Positions 8,318 to 16,450 of a DNA stretch of 44,486 nt are shown piece after piece; the stretch's first letter is position 1, and every line of letters begins with the position of its first letter. This stretch comes from Deltaproteobacteria bacterium (GTDB taxonomy: Bacteria > Desulfobacterota > Desulfobaccia > Desulfobaccales > 0-14-0-80-60-11): positions 1 to 44,486 of the forward strand of contig JAKAKP010000100.1 in assembly GCA_021813445.1 (NCBI GenBank). The letters run 5' to 3'. The translations under genes and the position numbers were made by a program. The notes beneath the pieces are model-generated. The model saw only the letters and a program-made list of their open reading frames with translations. It was not told the origin of the DNA and searched no databases.

Positions 8318-9370
8318 TTACCTTCTTCTATCCTCCGGCGGCTGCCGGAAATATGCCTGCACCTCCTGCAGATCGGCTAAGGGCAGGCTGATCTTCTGTC
8401 TTAGAAGCCGGAGACGCCGGGCCGCGGCCTCGGCCCGGGGCGCCAGCGCCGCGTCCCCTTGCAGCAGGCGGACGGTCTCCCTGATGGCTTCCCAGTTGTT
8501 GCAGATGAGCAGGAGATCGGCCCCGGCCGCCAGCGCTTCCCGGCCTGCCTGGGCCACCGGCAGTTGCGAGGCGATACCCCCCATCTCCAGGTCGTCAGTG
8601 ATGACCACGCCTTGGAACTTTAGCCGGCGGCGCAGCCAATCTTCCAGGGCCACGGCCGATAGGGTGGCGGGCCGGTCATCCCACTGGGGCACCAGCAGGT
8701 GGGCGGTCATGACGGCCGGCACTCCCGCGGCCGCGGCCTCCCGGAAAGGCAAAAGGTCCGCCTCCCGCTTGGCGTCGTTAGACAGGGCCTGGGGCAGCAC
8801 CTCATGGGAATCAGCCATGGTGTCCCCCAGGCCTGGAAAATGCTTGGCCACAGGGATGACCCCGCCGGCTAAATAACCGCGCATGGCAGCCAGCGCAAAA
8901 CGGGCCGCCTTCTCAGGGTCAGAACTGAAAGCCCGGTGCCACATAGGGCAGGCGGGGGAGCGCGGGACATCCACCACCGGGGCCAGGTTCATGTTGATCC
9001 CCGCCAGGGCCAGTTCCCGGGCCGTCTGCCGGGCCAATAGCTCTACTTCCGGGGGGGTGGCCTCCAGCCCCAAGTTCCGGGCCGGGGGAATAATGGTAAA
9101 GGGGGCTTTCAAGCGCTGCACCGGGCCGCCTTCCTGGTCCACCGAGATCAGCAGGGGCAGGCCAGATGCGGCCAGGGCTTCCTGCTGCAGGTCCCGGCAG
9201 AGTTCCCAGACCTGCTCCGGGCTCTCAATATTGCGGGCGAAGAGGATCACCCCGCCCACCTGCAGGTCCCGCACCATTTCCCGGGCTACTTCGTCCATCC
9301 TGGGTCCGGGGACGCCCACCATGAGCAACTGCCCCCAGAAAGCGGGGGCATCGAGGTCTTGGTGATTCAT
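8318..9370 (-). CDS. nagZ: Beta-N-acetylhexosaminidase, GH3 family
   Basis: 350 residues from the ATG at 9370, preceded by AAAGGA; a longer frame upstream lacks family similarity. GH3/NagZ motifs are DQEGG (residues 79-83), KHFPG (176-180), the mobile-loop Asp-Ser-His (187-189, acid/base dyad of the family) and ITDDLEM with the nucleophile Asp at 259 or 260. In the usual KHFPGHG the second His is Leu here, which is not the catalytic one. NagZ removes GlcNAc from anhydromuropeptides during cell-wall recycling in the cytoplasm. No other recycling gene is nearby. Confidence 0.9.
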   Translation of the reverse strand: MNHQDLDAPAFWGQLLMVGVPGPRMDEVAREMVRDLQVGGVILFARNIESPEQVWELCRDLQQEALAASGLPLLISVDQEGGPVQRLKAPFTIIPPARNLGLEATPPEVELLARQTARELALAGINMNLAPVVDVPRSPACPMWHRAFSSDPEKAARFALAAMRGYLAGGVIPVAKHFPGLGDTMADSHEVLPQALSNDAKREADLLPFREAAAAGVPAVMTAHLLVPQWDDRPATLSAVALEDWLRRRLKFQGVVITDDLEMGGIASQLPVAQAGREALAAGADLLLICNNWEAIRETVRLLQGDAALAPRAEAAARRLRLLRQKISLPLADLQEVQAYFRQPPEDRRR

Positions 9371-9487
9371 TGATTTTCCTTTGGTTAAAAAAATAGCCGC
9401 ACGCCAAGGCGCCAAGACGCAAAGAAAGGCGCAAGAAATAGAAAGCAAAGACAATTGTTACCGTCTTTCTTTATAAATCAACAGGTG

Positions 9488-9596
9488 GGTGGGCACTGCC
9501 CACCGGTTCCTGGGCTTCCAGATTGTCATAAATAAACGGATGAGCCAGAGGATTGGTCCTAAAAATCTCGCCCCGCACAGGCTGGAAAGCCTGTGC
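9488..9596. repeat. REP-like hairpins
   Basis: Two palindromes lie upstream of nagZ and at the 3' end of the LutA-like gene. GGTGGGCA-C-TGCCCACC spans 9488-9504. GCACAGGCT-GGAA-AGCCTGTGC spans 9575-9596 and touches the stop codon of the LutA-like gene. The second has a near-identical, inverted copy at 38902-38923. Just upstream, 9401-9436 holds a degenerate 8-bp periodic stretch (CGCCAAGG-like) also seen at 32190-32218. Confidence 0.6.
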
Positions 9597-10303
9597 TACC
9601 GCTCAGACATCAAAATCTCCGCCAGGTGGAAAAACTGCAGGTCCCGGGCCTGGGCCAGGCCCCGGAGGTGCAGGAGGCAACTGGAGTCCAGGGAAACCAG
9701 GCCCTGGGCCCCGGTGGCTTGCACCGCGTCCAGGTAGTCTTCGCCGATGTCCTGGGACAGTTGGGGCTGCAGGGCGCTGAATACCCCGCCGAAACCGCAG
9801 CAGGCATAATAGGGAGACACCTCCAGGAGCTTTAATCCCGCCACCTGGGAGAGGACTTGCCGGGCGGCGGGTAAAACCCCAATTTGCCGGGCCTTACAGG
9901 ACCGGTGCAGCACCAGGGTCCCGGGAAAGCGGGGCGTCCAGGGCAAGGGCCCCCATTCCGCCAGCCACTCGCTCAATTCCCGGACGCGGCCGGCCAGACC
10001 TTCGATTTCCCGCAGTTCCCCGGGATTCAGGGCCAGTTGCGGATAATTCCGCCGCACCATATAGCTGCAGGACGCGCTGGGACAAAGGATGGTCTCCGCC
10101 TGCCCGAAGACCCTGAGAAAATGGCGCATCAAGCGTCGGGCCGTGGCCGGATCCCCGGAAGTGAAAGCGAACTGCCCGCAGCAGGTCTGGGCTTGAGGAT
10201 AGTTCCAAGCCACCCCGAGCCGGCCCAGAAGACTGGCAGTCGCGGCCGCCACCTGGGGAGCTCCCTGGTCCATAAAGCAGGGGATGAAAAGTTGCAGAGC
10301 CAA
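9596..10303 (-). CDS. LutA/YkgE-like Fe-S protein with two CCG domains
   Basis: 235 residues. The IPCFMDQ N-terminus, QTCCGQ, the later HRSCKARQ and YACCGFGG are the two cysteine-rich CCG half-domains (PF02754 type) that bind a noncubane cluster in HdrB and are used in LutA/YkgE lactate-oxidation proteins. Start is the TTG at 10303 with GAGGAGG five bases upstream. LutA normally works with LutB and LutC, which are absent next to it. The role as a lactate-utilisation subunit is therefore only a family-based guess. It could serve another (Fe-S) oxidoreductase encoded elsewhere. Confidence 0.8.
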   Translation of the reverse strand: MALQLFIPCFMDQGAPQVAAATASLLGRLGVAWNYPQAQTCCGQFAFTSGDPATARRLMRHFLRVFGQAETILCPSASCSYMVRRNYPQLALNPGELREIEGLAGRVRELSEWLAEWGPLPWTPRFPGTLVLHRSCKARQIGVLPAARQVLSQVAGLKLLEVSPYYACCGFGGVFSALQPQLSQDIGEDYLDAVQATGAQGLVSLDSSCLLHLRGLAQARDLQFFHLAEILMSER

Positions 10304-10496
10304 TCAAGCCTCCTCAGCTATCCTTCTATCACAGACTTCTGCCAATGGGGAATCTCAGAAGATGGATGCAGCATTATAATTGCTCCTACCTGACAAAATA
10401 GACCGCGCCAACCGCCACATTTTATTCCCCTCCCTTGCCTAATGCATCTGGCGGCATAGAAGAGCCCTTTCCTGGCAACCGCCTGAGTTCCTCCCC

Positions 10497-10525
10497 TTGA
10501 CAGGTCCTGGGGGGTTTAATAGAAT
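10497..10525 (+). promoter_or_regulatory. Sigma70-type promoter of the NtrC-like regulator
   Basis: TTGACA (10497-10502), a 17-base spacer, and TAGAAT (10520-10525). This is a 6/6 and 5/6 match, about 60 bases upstream of the regulator's start. Confidence 0.7.
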
Positions 10526-10588
10526 GAAGTCGGCTTCTGCGAAAATTCCAGAAAATACCATTAGTTGAATATTAGGGAAATTTTTCTC

Positions 10589-11932
10589 ATGAGCGACCCC
10601 TCGGCCCAGATCCTGGTAATCGACGACGACAAGGTCATGCGGGATGCCTGTTATCAGATCCTCTCTCGCCAGGGCTACCGGGTGGAAATGGCCCCCAATG
10701 CCCGCCAGGGGCTGGCTCTGCTGGAGAAAATCTCCTTTGACGCGGTGCTTCTGGACCTGGTGATGCCCGACATCGATGGCCTGGAAACCTTGAAGAGAAT
10801 CAGGGGCATCGACCCGGAAAGCGAAGTGATCATCATCACCGGCTACGGCACCATTCAGTCCGCAGTGGAATCCATCAAGGCCGGGGCTTTCCATTTTCTC
10901 TCCAAGCCCTTTACTCCCGATGACCTCCGGCATCTGGTGGACCGGGCCCTGGAAAAGCGGCGGGTCAACCTGGAGAACCTCTACCTGCGCCAGGAGCTGA
11001 AAAAGGATGAACGCTCCGTGCTGGTGTACCAGGGCGAGCCCATGGAGCGCATCATGGACATGGTGACCCGGGTGGCGCCCACGGACAGCACGGTCCTCTT
11101 AACCGGCGAGTCGGGCACCGGCAAGGGCCTGGTGGCCCGCAAGCTCCACCAGTTGAGCCAACGCTCCCGCCGCCCCTTTATCACCGTGGACTGCGGCACC
11201 CTGGTGGAGACCCTCTTTGAAAGCGAACTCTTCGGCCACGTCAAGGGCTCCTTCACCGGCGCGGACGCCAATAAGATCGGCAAATTCGAACTGGCCCAGC
11301 ACGGCACCCTGTTCTTCGATGAAATCAGCAACATCGGCCTGGAAGTGCAGGCGAAACTGCTCCGGGCGGTGGAGGAGCGCAAGATCTCCAAGGTGGGCAG
11401 CCACCGGGTCATCACCGTGGACGTACGGATCATCGCCGCCACCAACAAGGACCTCACCAAAGCCATCAAGGACGGCTCCTTCCGGGAGGACCTCTTTTAC
11501 CGGCTCAACGTGGTGCTGATCCAGATGCCCCCTTTGCGAGAGCGAAAAAACGACATCCCTTTGCTGGCCCAACACTTTCTGGAAAAATACAACGCCCGCC
11601 TGCGGAAAAACCTCCAGGGCATCGCCCCGGAGGCCATGGAACTCCTGGTGCGCCACGACTGGCCGGGAAACGTGCGGGAACTGGAAAACACGGTGGAGCG
11701 CCTGGTGGTGTTGAGTTCCGGCCCCTTGCTGGAGCCCAAGGACCTGGCCTTTGCCGGCACCATCAGCTCTCCGGCGGCCGAGGGATCGTCCCTGTCCCTC
11801 CGGGACCTGGAGCGGGACCATATCATCCAGACCCTGCAGCGCTTCGACGGGCACAAAAGCGAAACCGCCCGGGCCTTGGGAATCGACCGCAAGACCCTAC
11901 GGGAGAAACTGCGGCGCTATAATATCGAATAA
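10589..11932 (+). CDS. Sigma54-dependent NtrC-family response regulator
   Basis: 447 residues in three parts. The receiver has Asp11-13 and phospho-acceptor Asp56 (LLDLVMPD). The AAA+ domain has Walker A GESGTGKG at 173-180, a GSFTGA loop at 220-225 (Ser for the usual Ala) that contacts sigma54, and Walker B GTLFFDEI. A Fis-type helix-turn-helix forms the C-terminus (ETARALGIDRKTLREKL). Start ATG 10589 has TAGGGAAA upstream. No histidine kinase is adjacent, so it is an orphan here. It would activate sigma54 promoters after phosphorylation; candidates in this window are at 8191 and upstream of fliD, but no link is shown. Confidence 0.93.
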   Translation: MSDPSAQILVIDDDKVMRDACYQILSRQGYRVEMAPNARQGLALLEKISFDAVLLDLVMPDIDGLETLKRIRGIDPESEVIIITGYGTIQSAVESIKAGAFHFLSKPFTPDDLRHLVDRALEKRRVNLENLYLRQELKKDERSVLVYQGEPMERIMDMVTRVAPTDSTVLLTGESGTGKGLVARKLHQLSQRSRRPFITVDCGTLVETLFESELFGHVKGSFTGADANKIGKFELAQHGTLFFDEISNIGLEVQAKLLRAVEERKISKVGSHRVITVDVRIIAATNKDLTKAIKDGSFREDLFYRLNVVLIQMPPLRERKNDIPLLAQHFLEKYNARLRKNLQGIAPEAMELLVRHDWPGNVRELENTVERLVVLSSGPLLEPKDLAFAGTISSPAAEGSSLSLRDLERDHIIQTLQRFDGHKSETARALGIDRKTLREKLRRYNIE

Positions 11933-12035
11933 TATAGTTTTTGGTTTTGGCTGTAAGCTTCAGGTAAAAATCTTCTCATAATCGCCAAATTATCAATTAG
12001 ACCTGACGCCACAAAAACCGGATTTGCATCATAAC

Positions 12036-12216
12036 TTGAGACCTCTGCGAGATTTGCCTATTTTGTCATTCTGAACGGAGCGCAGCGGAGTGAAGAATCT
12101 AGGGTTCGAAGAACCGGCCACGGTTTGCCTGGCTTTTAGCTGTCTCCAGCCCTAGATTCTTCGGTCGCTCCGCTCCCTCAGAATGACAAATAAAATTACT
12201 TCCGCAGAGGTCTCAA
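12036..12216. mobile_element. MITE-like palindromic element, copy 1
   Basis: 181 bases bounded by perfect 14-base terminal inverted repeats (TTGAGACCTCTGCG and its complement). Inside is a second inverted pair: TTGTCATTCTGA...GAAGAATCTAGGG against CCCTAGATTCTTC...TCAGAATGACAA. It has no coding capacity, so it resembles a non-autonomous element or large REP. A diverged copy lies at about 31092-31240. No target duplication is evident. Confidence 0.7.
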
Positions 12217-12246
12217 CTTGGTTGATATTTTGTTTTCTTTTTAACG

Positions 12247-12273
12247 GAAAACTGAAAACTGAAAACTGAAAAC
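12247..12273. repeat. 7-bp tandem repeat (GAAAACT)n
   Basis: Three exact GAAAACT units plus a partial fourth, just inside or before the 5' end of the spermidine-synthase-like gene. It is one of several arrays in the window with a 7-bp period. Confidence 0.85.
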
Positions 12274-12318
12274 GGTCTTATCCTCCTTTACGGCGCCGGC
12301 AGCCTGGTTTCCCAGGTT

Positions 12319-14505
12319 TTGATCCTCCGGGAGTTCCTGGTGCTGGCCCAGGGGCAGGAGCTGAAGCTGGCTCTGGGGCTCTGGTGCTGGCTGCTCTGGA
12401 CCGGCCTGGGCAGCCTCCTGGGGGGGCGGCTGGCCTCCCGTTATCCACCCGCAGCCCCGCAATTGGGAGGGCTCCTCTTCCTCCTGGCCTGGCTGCTGCC
12501 GGGCACCATCCTGATCACCAAGGCCCTGCCCCTGCTGGCTCCCCTGCCCTGGGGCCAATCCCTGCCCGCAGGGGCTACGCTGCTCCTGTTCCTGATCCTC
12601 CTGGCTCCCTTCGGACTGGTCTCCGGCCTCTTCTTTCCCCGGGCCTGTCGGGTCCTGGCCGCGTCCGCCCACGAAGGAGCGGTGGGGCGGGTTTATTATC
12701 TGGAGACCCTGGGCGCGGCTCTGGGGGTCGGCCTACTGCAGCTCCTGCTGCTGGGCCGTTATTCCACCCTGGCCTTGAGCCTGGGCTGCGGATTCCTGGT
12801 GGCCCTGGCCGCCTGGCTCCTGGCTCCTCCCCGCACCTGGCCTGCCCGGCTGGCCGCGGCTGGGGGATTGTTTATCCTGGCCGGGGGTCTGATCTTGCAT
12901 GGCCCCCTGGATCGACTCAGCCTCGCCTGGCAGTGGCCCGGCCGCCAGGTTCTGGCCAGCGTGGACAGCCCCTATGCCCGCCTCGCCGCCACCCGGGAGG
13001 GAGAGCAGGTCAGCTTCTTTGCCAATGGCCTGTGGCTTTACACCTATCCCGATCCCTTAACCGCCGAACACCAGACGCAATTGGGCCTCCTGGAGCATCC
13101 CCGGCCCCGGCGGGTCCTCCTCCTGGGGGGCGGAGCCCCGGGCTTGGTGCCGGAGGTCTTAAAGACCTCCACCGTCTCTCATCTGGATTATGTGGAGTTG
13201 GACCCGCAACTGGTGACCCTGGGCCGTGAGTTCCTGGCCTCGCGTCTGGATGCCCGTAAAGTGCGCATCATCTATCAAGATGCCCGCCGCTTCTTGAGCG
13301 CCACTGACGCCCGCTATGATGTCATCCTCATGGCCCTGCCGGAGCCCCAGAACGCCCAATTGAACCGCTATTACTCCCGGGAATTTTTTACTATTGTCGC
13401 CCGGCACCTTTATCCCCATGGGGTTTTCAGTTTCTGCCTGGCCGGGTCCGAAACCAGCCTGCAGCCCCTGCGGGCCGCCTATCTGGCCCTGGCCTACCAC
13501 ACCCTGCGCCTGGTCTTTCCGGAGGTTTTGGTCTTTCCCGGAGAACGGGTCCGCTTTTTTGCCAGCCCCACCCCCGGGACTTTGGTGTCGGACCCCGAGG
13601 TCTTGGCCGCCCGGATTGCCGCGCGCCATTTACAATTAGATTACGTCCGGGATTATTACCTGCTCCAAGACCTGTCCCGGCCCCGCCAGGACTACCTGCG
13701 CCGGGTCCTGGAGAGCCAGCCCCCGGAGGTGAATACCGACCTCAATCCCCGCTGTTACTTCTATGATCTGGCCTTAAGCGGCCTGCAGGAAGGGCTGCCT
13801 TTGACGGAAATTCTGCTGTTCCTCAGGGACCGCTCTCCCCTGGGCCTGTGGGCGCTAATCGCCCTGGCGACTCTCCTCCTGGCTGCGCTGTGGCGCCGCC
13901 GGTCCGGCCCCCTCTATCTTTATCAGGTGGTGATCATGGGTCTGGGCACCATGACCCTGGAAATCGTCATGCTCATTATTTTTCAGATCCAACTGGGGTC
14001 GCTCTACCGGCAACTGGGCCTGCTGCTCGCGGCGTTCATGGCCGGGATGGCCGCAGGGGGGGCCTGGGGCACCAGGGCCATGAAGTTCAGGGAAGCTGCC
14101 GCTGCCGGGGGCGCGCCTCCCCAGGCGTGGTCCCTGTTGGCCCTCTGGCAAGGGGGACTGGCGGCCTTGGCCTTGGTTTTGGCCCTGGCCCTGCCCGGCG
14201 TCTCCCATTTCTCCTGGGCCGGCCGGGAACTGGCGCTCCAGGCGGGCTTTGCCCTGCTCTTAGCCTTGGTGGGTGGTTTGGGCGGAGCCGTGTTTGCCGG
14301 CAGCGCCGCTCTTTGGGGACAGGCCCGGCCGGATGCCGGGATGAGGGGGGGATTCCTTTATGCCGCGGACCTGTTGGGAGCCACGGTGGGGTCCCTGGGC
14401 ATCAGTCTGGTGGCGCTGCCGGTATGGGGTTTAGGGCCAACCCTCTACCTGGTGGCCGCACTGCACGCGGGCGCGGCCCTGATGCTGGGCCGCAGCCGCA
14501 TTTAA
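12319..14505 (+). CDS. Spermidine-synthase-like domain embedded in a multi-pass membrane protein
   Basis: At least 728 residues: several N-terminal membrane helices, a Rossmann methyltransferase-like polyamine-synthase domain (about residues 210-400, LLLGGGAPG... and DYVELDP), then more helices. Family-like residues (LLYGAGSLVSQV, before LILREFLVLAQGQEL) are encoded upstream of the TTG at 12319, back to about 12280. The in-frame stop is at 12253 and no ATG, GTG or TTG lies between. The true start is thus unclear: a rare codon, or a 5' end damaged by the neighbouring heptad repeat and MITE. The usual catalytic Asp segment of spermidine synthase is replaced by LPEPQNAQ, so polyamine synthesis is doubtful. 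Function of this fusion family is unknown. Confidence 0.8.
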   Translation: MILREFLVLAQGQELKLALGLWCWLLWTGLGSLLGGRLASRYPPAAPQLGGLLFLLAWLLPGTILITKALPLLAPLPWGQSLPAGATLLLFLILLAPFGLVSGLFFPRACRVLAASAHEGAVGRVYYLETLGAALGVGLLQLLLLGRYSTLALSLGCGFLVALAAWLLAPPRTWPARLAAAGGLFILAGGLILHGPLDRLSLAWQWPGRQVLASVDSPYARLAATREGEQVSFFANGLWLYTYPDPLTAEHQTQLGLLEHPRPRRVLLLGGGAPGLVPEVLKTSTVSHLDYVELDPQLVTLGREFLASRLDARKVRIIYQDARRFLSATDARYDVILMALPEPQNAQLNRYYSREFFTIVARHLYPHGVFSFCLAGSETSLQPLRAAYLALAYHTLRLVFPEVLVFPGERVRFFASPTPGTLVSDPEVLAARIAARHLQLDYVRDYYLLQDLSRPRQDYLRRVLESQPPEVNTDLNPRCYFYDLALSGLQEGLPLTEILLFLRDRSPLGLWALIALATLLLAALWRRRSGPLYLYQVVIMGLGTMTLEIVMLIIFQIQLGSLYRQLGLLLAAFMAGMAAGGAWGTRAMKFREAAAAGGAPPQAWSLLALWQGGLAALALVLALALPGVSHFSWAGRELALQAGFALLLALVGGLGGAVFAGSAALWGQARPDAGMRGGFLYAADLLGATVGSLGISLVALPVWGLGPTLYLVAALHAGAALMLGRSRI

Positions 14506-14543
14506 CCTGGAGAAATGCTTTTGGGGGGAGAGGGTCGGGGAAA

Positions 14544-14564
14544 CCACAGGGAAGACTCCTGTGG
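14544..14564. repeat. Short REP-like hairpin
   Basis: CCACAGG and CCTGTGG around a 7-base loop, followed by CTACCGG as at 6675. It has no T-tract, so it is not a typical terminator. It lies between converging genes. Confidence 0.45.
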
Positions 14565-14638
14565 CTACCGGCCCCTGCCCCCTTTTCCCAACTCTGGTCA
14601 GTTTTCTCGCGGCCCTCTCTTGGTCCCGACTCTGCCGC

Positions 14639-14929
14639 TTATTCGACGATGAATTGTGGCCCCAGCTCTTTGAAGGCAAAGGTGAGCAAGATATGATGGC
14701 CGTCGTAGTCCAGCACCCGCAGATCGTCGGTCTGGCGCAGGTCGTTGAGCACCACCGGGTAGTGCTCGCCGTAGCGCTTCTGACACAGCTCCAGGGGTAC
14801 TTCGTAGCCAATCACTTTCTTGATCCCCTTGACCTTCAGCTTCTCCACCAACTTGGGCTCGGTGAAAGAATCGTAGGAGGTCAATACCAGAATAGGTCCA
14901 GAGCCCGTGATAATAATGCCCGCCTTCAT
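14639..14929 (-). CDS. Conserved small protein of unknown function
   Basis: 96 residues with good codon structure and a strong ribosome site (GAAGGAGG) before ATG 14929. The sequence begins MKAGIIITGSGPILVLTSYDS and contains a YEVPLELC segment and a DDLRVLDYDGHHILL strand pattern. It looks like a compact alpha/beta cytosolic protein with no membrane segment. Its single Cys is at residue 49. I recall similar small proteins in anaerobic bacteria and archaea but cannot assign a role. It stands alone on its strand and converges with the membrane fusion gene. Confidence 0.7.
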   Translation of the reverse strand: MKAGIIITGSGPILVLTSYDSFTEPKLVEKLKVKGIKKVIGYEVPLELCQKRYGEHYPVVLNDLRQTDDLRVLDYDGHHILLTFAFKELGPQFIVE

Positions 14930-15250
14930 CTGCTTTTCCTCCTTCTCTGGCCTTGCGGCCAGTCTGTTATCCTTAAAATAAAAACTGCTTTGCCAAAGTC
15001 AATATTGACCTCTCCGGCAGATTCCCAGGCTGAGCGAAGAGGCAGGGAAAACCGGGAAGATGCGGGCCCATCACCCCCCGGCCATTACCGGCCCAGAGGC
15101 AGGCCAGGGTGCATTTCCTGGCTAATCCCTTGCATTGCACCGGGGAGTTCTTATTTTTTAAGTTACATCACCTTTCCTGAGGTCTGGACCAAGATGATCC
15201 GGTGTGCCGGCTAATGCGCACCCATTAGCCGCCAAGGCAGGAGGCCAGTC

Positions 15251-15490
15251 ATGCCACAGCCGATGCAAGCCAAACGGGCCTGGGCCGTGAGTTATACTCC
15301 CCAATATTTCCTGGAAATGGGGGAAGAATATGACAACGACCGCCTGGAACAATTAAATGCGCATCTGGCCAAAGGGGATTACGCGTTGCTGAGCGATGAC
15401 ACCCAGGGGTTCCCCGGCGATCTGGTGATTGATTTCCCGGCCGCTTCGGAATCGCCTTATACGGCGATCATCCAGGTGTCGGCGGCATAA
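15251..15490 (+). CDS. Small hypothetical protein
   Basis: 79 residues, start ATG 15251 preceded by CAGGAGG. It is acidic and soluble, with no cysteine and no membrane segment; the centre reads DYALLSDDTQGFPGDLVIDFP. I do not recognise it. The strong ribosome site and typical base composition support a real gene. A perfect hairpin at 15628 lies downstream on the same strand. Confidence 0.55.
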   Translation: MPQPMQAKRAWAVSYTPQYFLEMGEEYDNDRLEQLNAHLAKGDYALLSDDTQGFPGDLVIDFPAASESPYTAIIQVSAA

Positions 15491-15627
15491 ATTGCCAACC
15501 AACACCAGGCGCGGTCAGAATTCGGCGTGTGAGAGTATTTCCTGCTCTTAGAACTGCCAGGGGAAAAGTACGCCGGGGCGGGATAACCTAGCCGCAGCGG
15601 AAGTGGGCGCCTGCGGCTTTAAGTCCA

Positions 15628-15649
15628 GGGCGGACACCCAGGTCCGCCC
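15628..15649. repeat. Perfect 8-bp hairpin
   Basis: GGGCGGAC and GTCCGCCC around ACCCAG, followed by CCTTTAAG. It could be a weak terminator for the small gene ending at 15490. A similar GGCGGA/TCCGCC hairpin is at 15810. Confidence 0.5.
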
Positions 15650-15717
15650 CTTTAAGAAGATTGTTTATTGGAATGAGATTCGTATCAGGCTTGAACCAAG
15701 CCTGGGTTTCATCTTCC

Positions 15718-15786
15718 TCAGCAACCGCCGCCCCATTTTGCTGCTACCACCAAAAATATGATGGCCAGAACGATAAGCCACTCCAT
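15718..15786 (-). CDS. Putative 22-residue single-pass membrane peptide
   Basis: ATG 15786 opens a 22-codon frame, MEWLIVLAIIFLVVAAKWGG followed by GC and a stop. A hydrophobic helix of about 14 residues is bounded by Trp and a Lys-Trp-Gly-Gly-Gly-Cys tail, a typical micropeptide layout. AAGGAG precedes the start with an 11-base gap, slightly long. It follows the response regulator gene on the same strand after 82 bases. The C-terminal Cys may be modified or form dimers (inference). It could be chance, but hydrophobic composition over the full length plus a ribosome site is suggestive. Confidence 0.45.
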   Translation of the reverse strand: MEWLIVLAIIFLVVAAKWGGGC

Positions 15787-15809
15787 CTGGTTTGCTTCTC
15801 CTTAGTGAG

Positions 15810-15834
15810 GGCGGACCAGGCGTCCGCCTTTTTT
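15810..15834 (+). terminator. Terminator-like hairpin with T-tract
   Basis: GGCGGA (15810-15815) pairs with TCCGCC (15823-15828), followed by six T. It reads as a terminator on the plus strand, 320 bases past the last plus-strand gene, and is similar to the hairpin at 15628. Confidence 0.5.
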
Positions 15835-15868
15835 AAGGGGTGCGCCTGAGTGCGCTCCCCCCACGATA

Positions 15869-16288
15869 TCAGCTTTTTTCCCCTTCCAGGCGCTTTTTCA
15901 TTTCTTTGTTCTGCCGCACCATCTCCCGCCAGCGCATGGCCTTGTCAATGGCCAGGAGAATCTGCTCCTTGCGAAAGGGCTTGGTGATGAAATCAAACGC
16001 GCCTTGAGCCATGGCTTCTTCCGCGGACTCCAGGGAGCCGTAGGCGGTGATGACTATGACCAGGGAGTCTTCATCCATTTTCCGGGCCGCAGCCAGGAGT
16101 TCCATGCCGTCCATACCCGGCATCTTTAGATCGGTGAGGACCAAGTCGAAGGGCTCCTTTCCCAGAAACTCCACCGCTTCCAAGGGGTTATTGGTGGCGG
16201 TGACCTGATGGTCGGAATATCCCTCGATAATCATTTTCAGCAGGGCCAACATGTCCAGTTCGTCATCCACGGCCAGAATGCGTCCCAT
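15869..16288 (-). CDS. Single-domain response regulator (receiver)
   Basis: 139 residues, essentially one CheY-like receiver: Asp8-Asp9 acidic pair, phospho-acceptor Asp53 (VLTDLKMPGMDG), Thr/Ala switch (VITAYGS) and Lys in ITKPF. A short charged helical tail (QNKEMKKRLEGEKS) takes the place of an output domain. AGGAGG precedes the ATG. It lies 144 bases downstream of the PEP-synthase-like gene, separated by two heptad repeat arrays. It may relay phosphate from an unlinked kinase, or act by protein contact. The partner is unknown. Confidence 0.9.
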   Translation of the reverse strand: MGRILAVDDELDMLALLKMIIEGYSDHQVTATNNPLEAVEFLGKEPFDLVLTDLKMPGMDGMELLAAARKMDEDSLVIVITAYGSLESAEEAMAQGAFDFITKPFRKEQILLAIDKAMRWREMVRQNKEMKKRLEGEKS

Positions 16289-16333
16289 TCTTTACGGACC
16301 TCCTTAGGTTGCAGCCGCGCCGGCCGCTTGCGG

Positions 16334-16366
16334 AAGTTCAAAGTTCAAAGTTCAAGGTTCAAAGTT
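16334..16366. repeat. 7-bp tandem repeat (AAGTTCA)n
   Basis: Three exact units, one variant (AGGTTCA) and a partial unit. The same unit recurs at 32087-32112. Confidence 0.85.
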
Positions 16367-16414
16367 AACCGGGCGCTTCGCGCCGATTTCCCATAATTTT
16401 CCAGGGGGTTCTTT

Positions 16415-16450
16415 CTGCTCACTGCTCACTGCTTACTGCTTACTGCTCAC
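16415..16450. repeat. 7-bp tandem repeat (CTGCTCA/CTGCTTA)n overlapping a stop codon
   Basis: Five units, CTGCTCA twice, CTGCTTA twice, CTGCTCA once. The PEP-synthase-like gene ends inside the array, so its last residues (Ser-Ser-Lys-Gln) are repeat-encoded. The same array ends the short hdrA-like gene at 36370. Confidence 0.85.

Noticed and set aside
13848-14696. 282-codon frame overlapping the spermidine-synthase-like gene
   Set aside because: Frame shadow of GC-rich coding DNA; Gly/Pro/Arg-rich translation without family features.
15661-15849. 62-codon plus-strand frame
   Set aside because: It overlaps the micropeptide and a terminator hairpin; no ribosome site and atypical composition.
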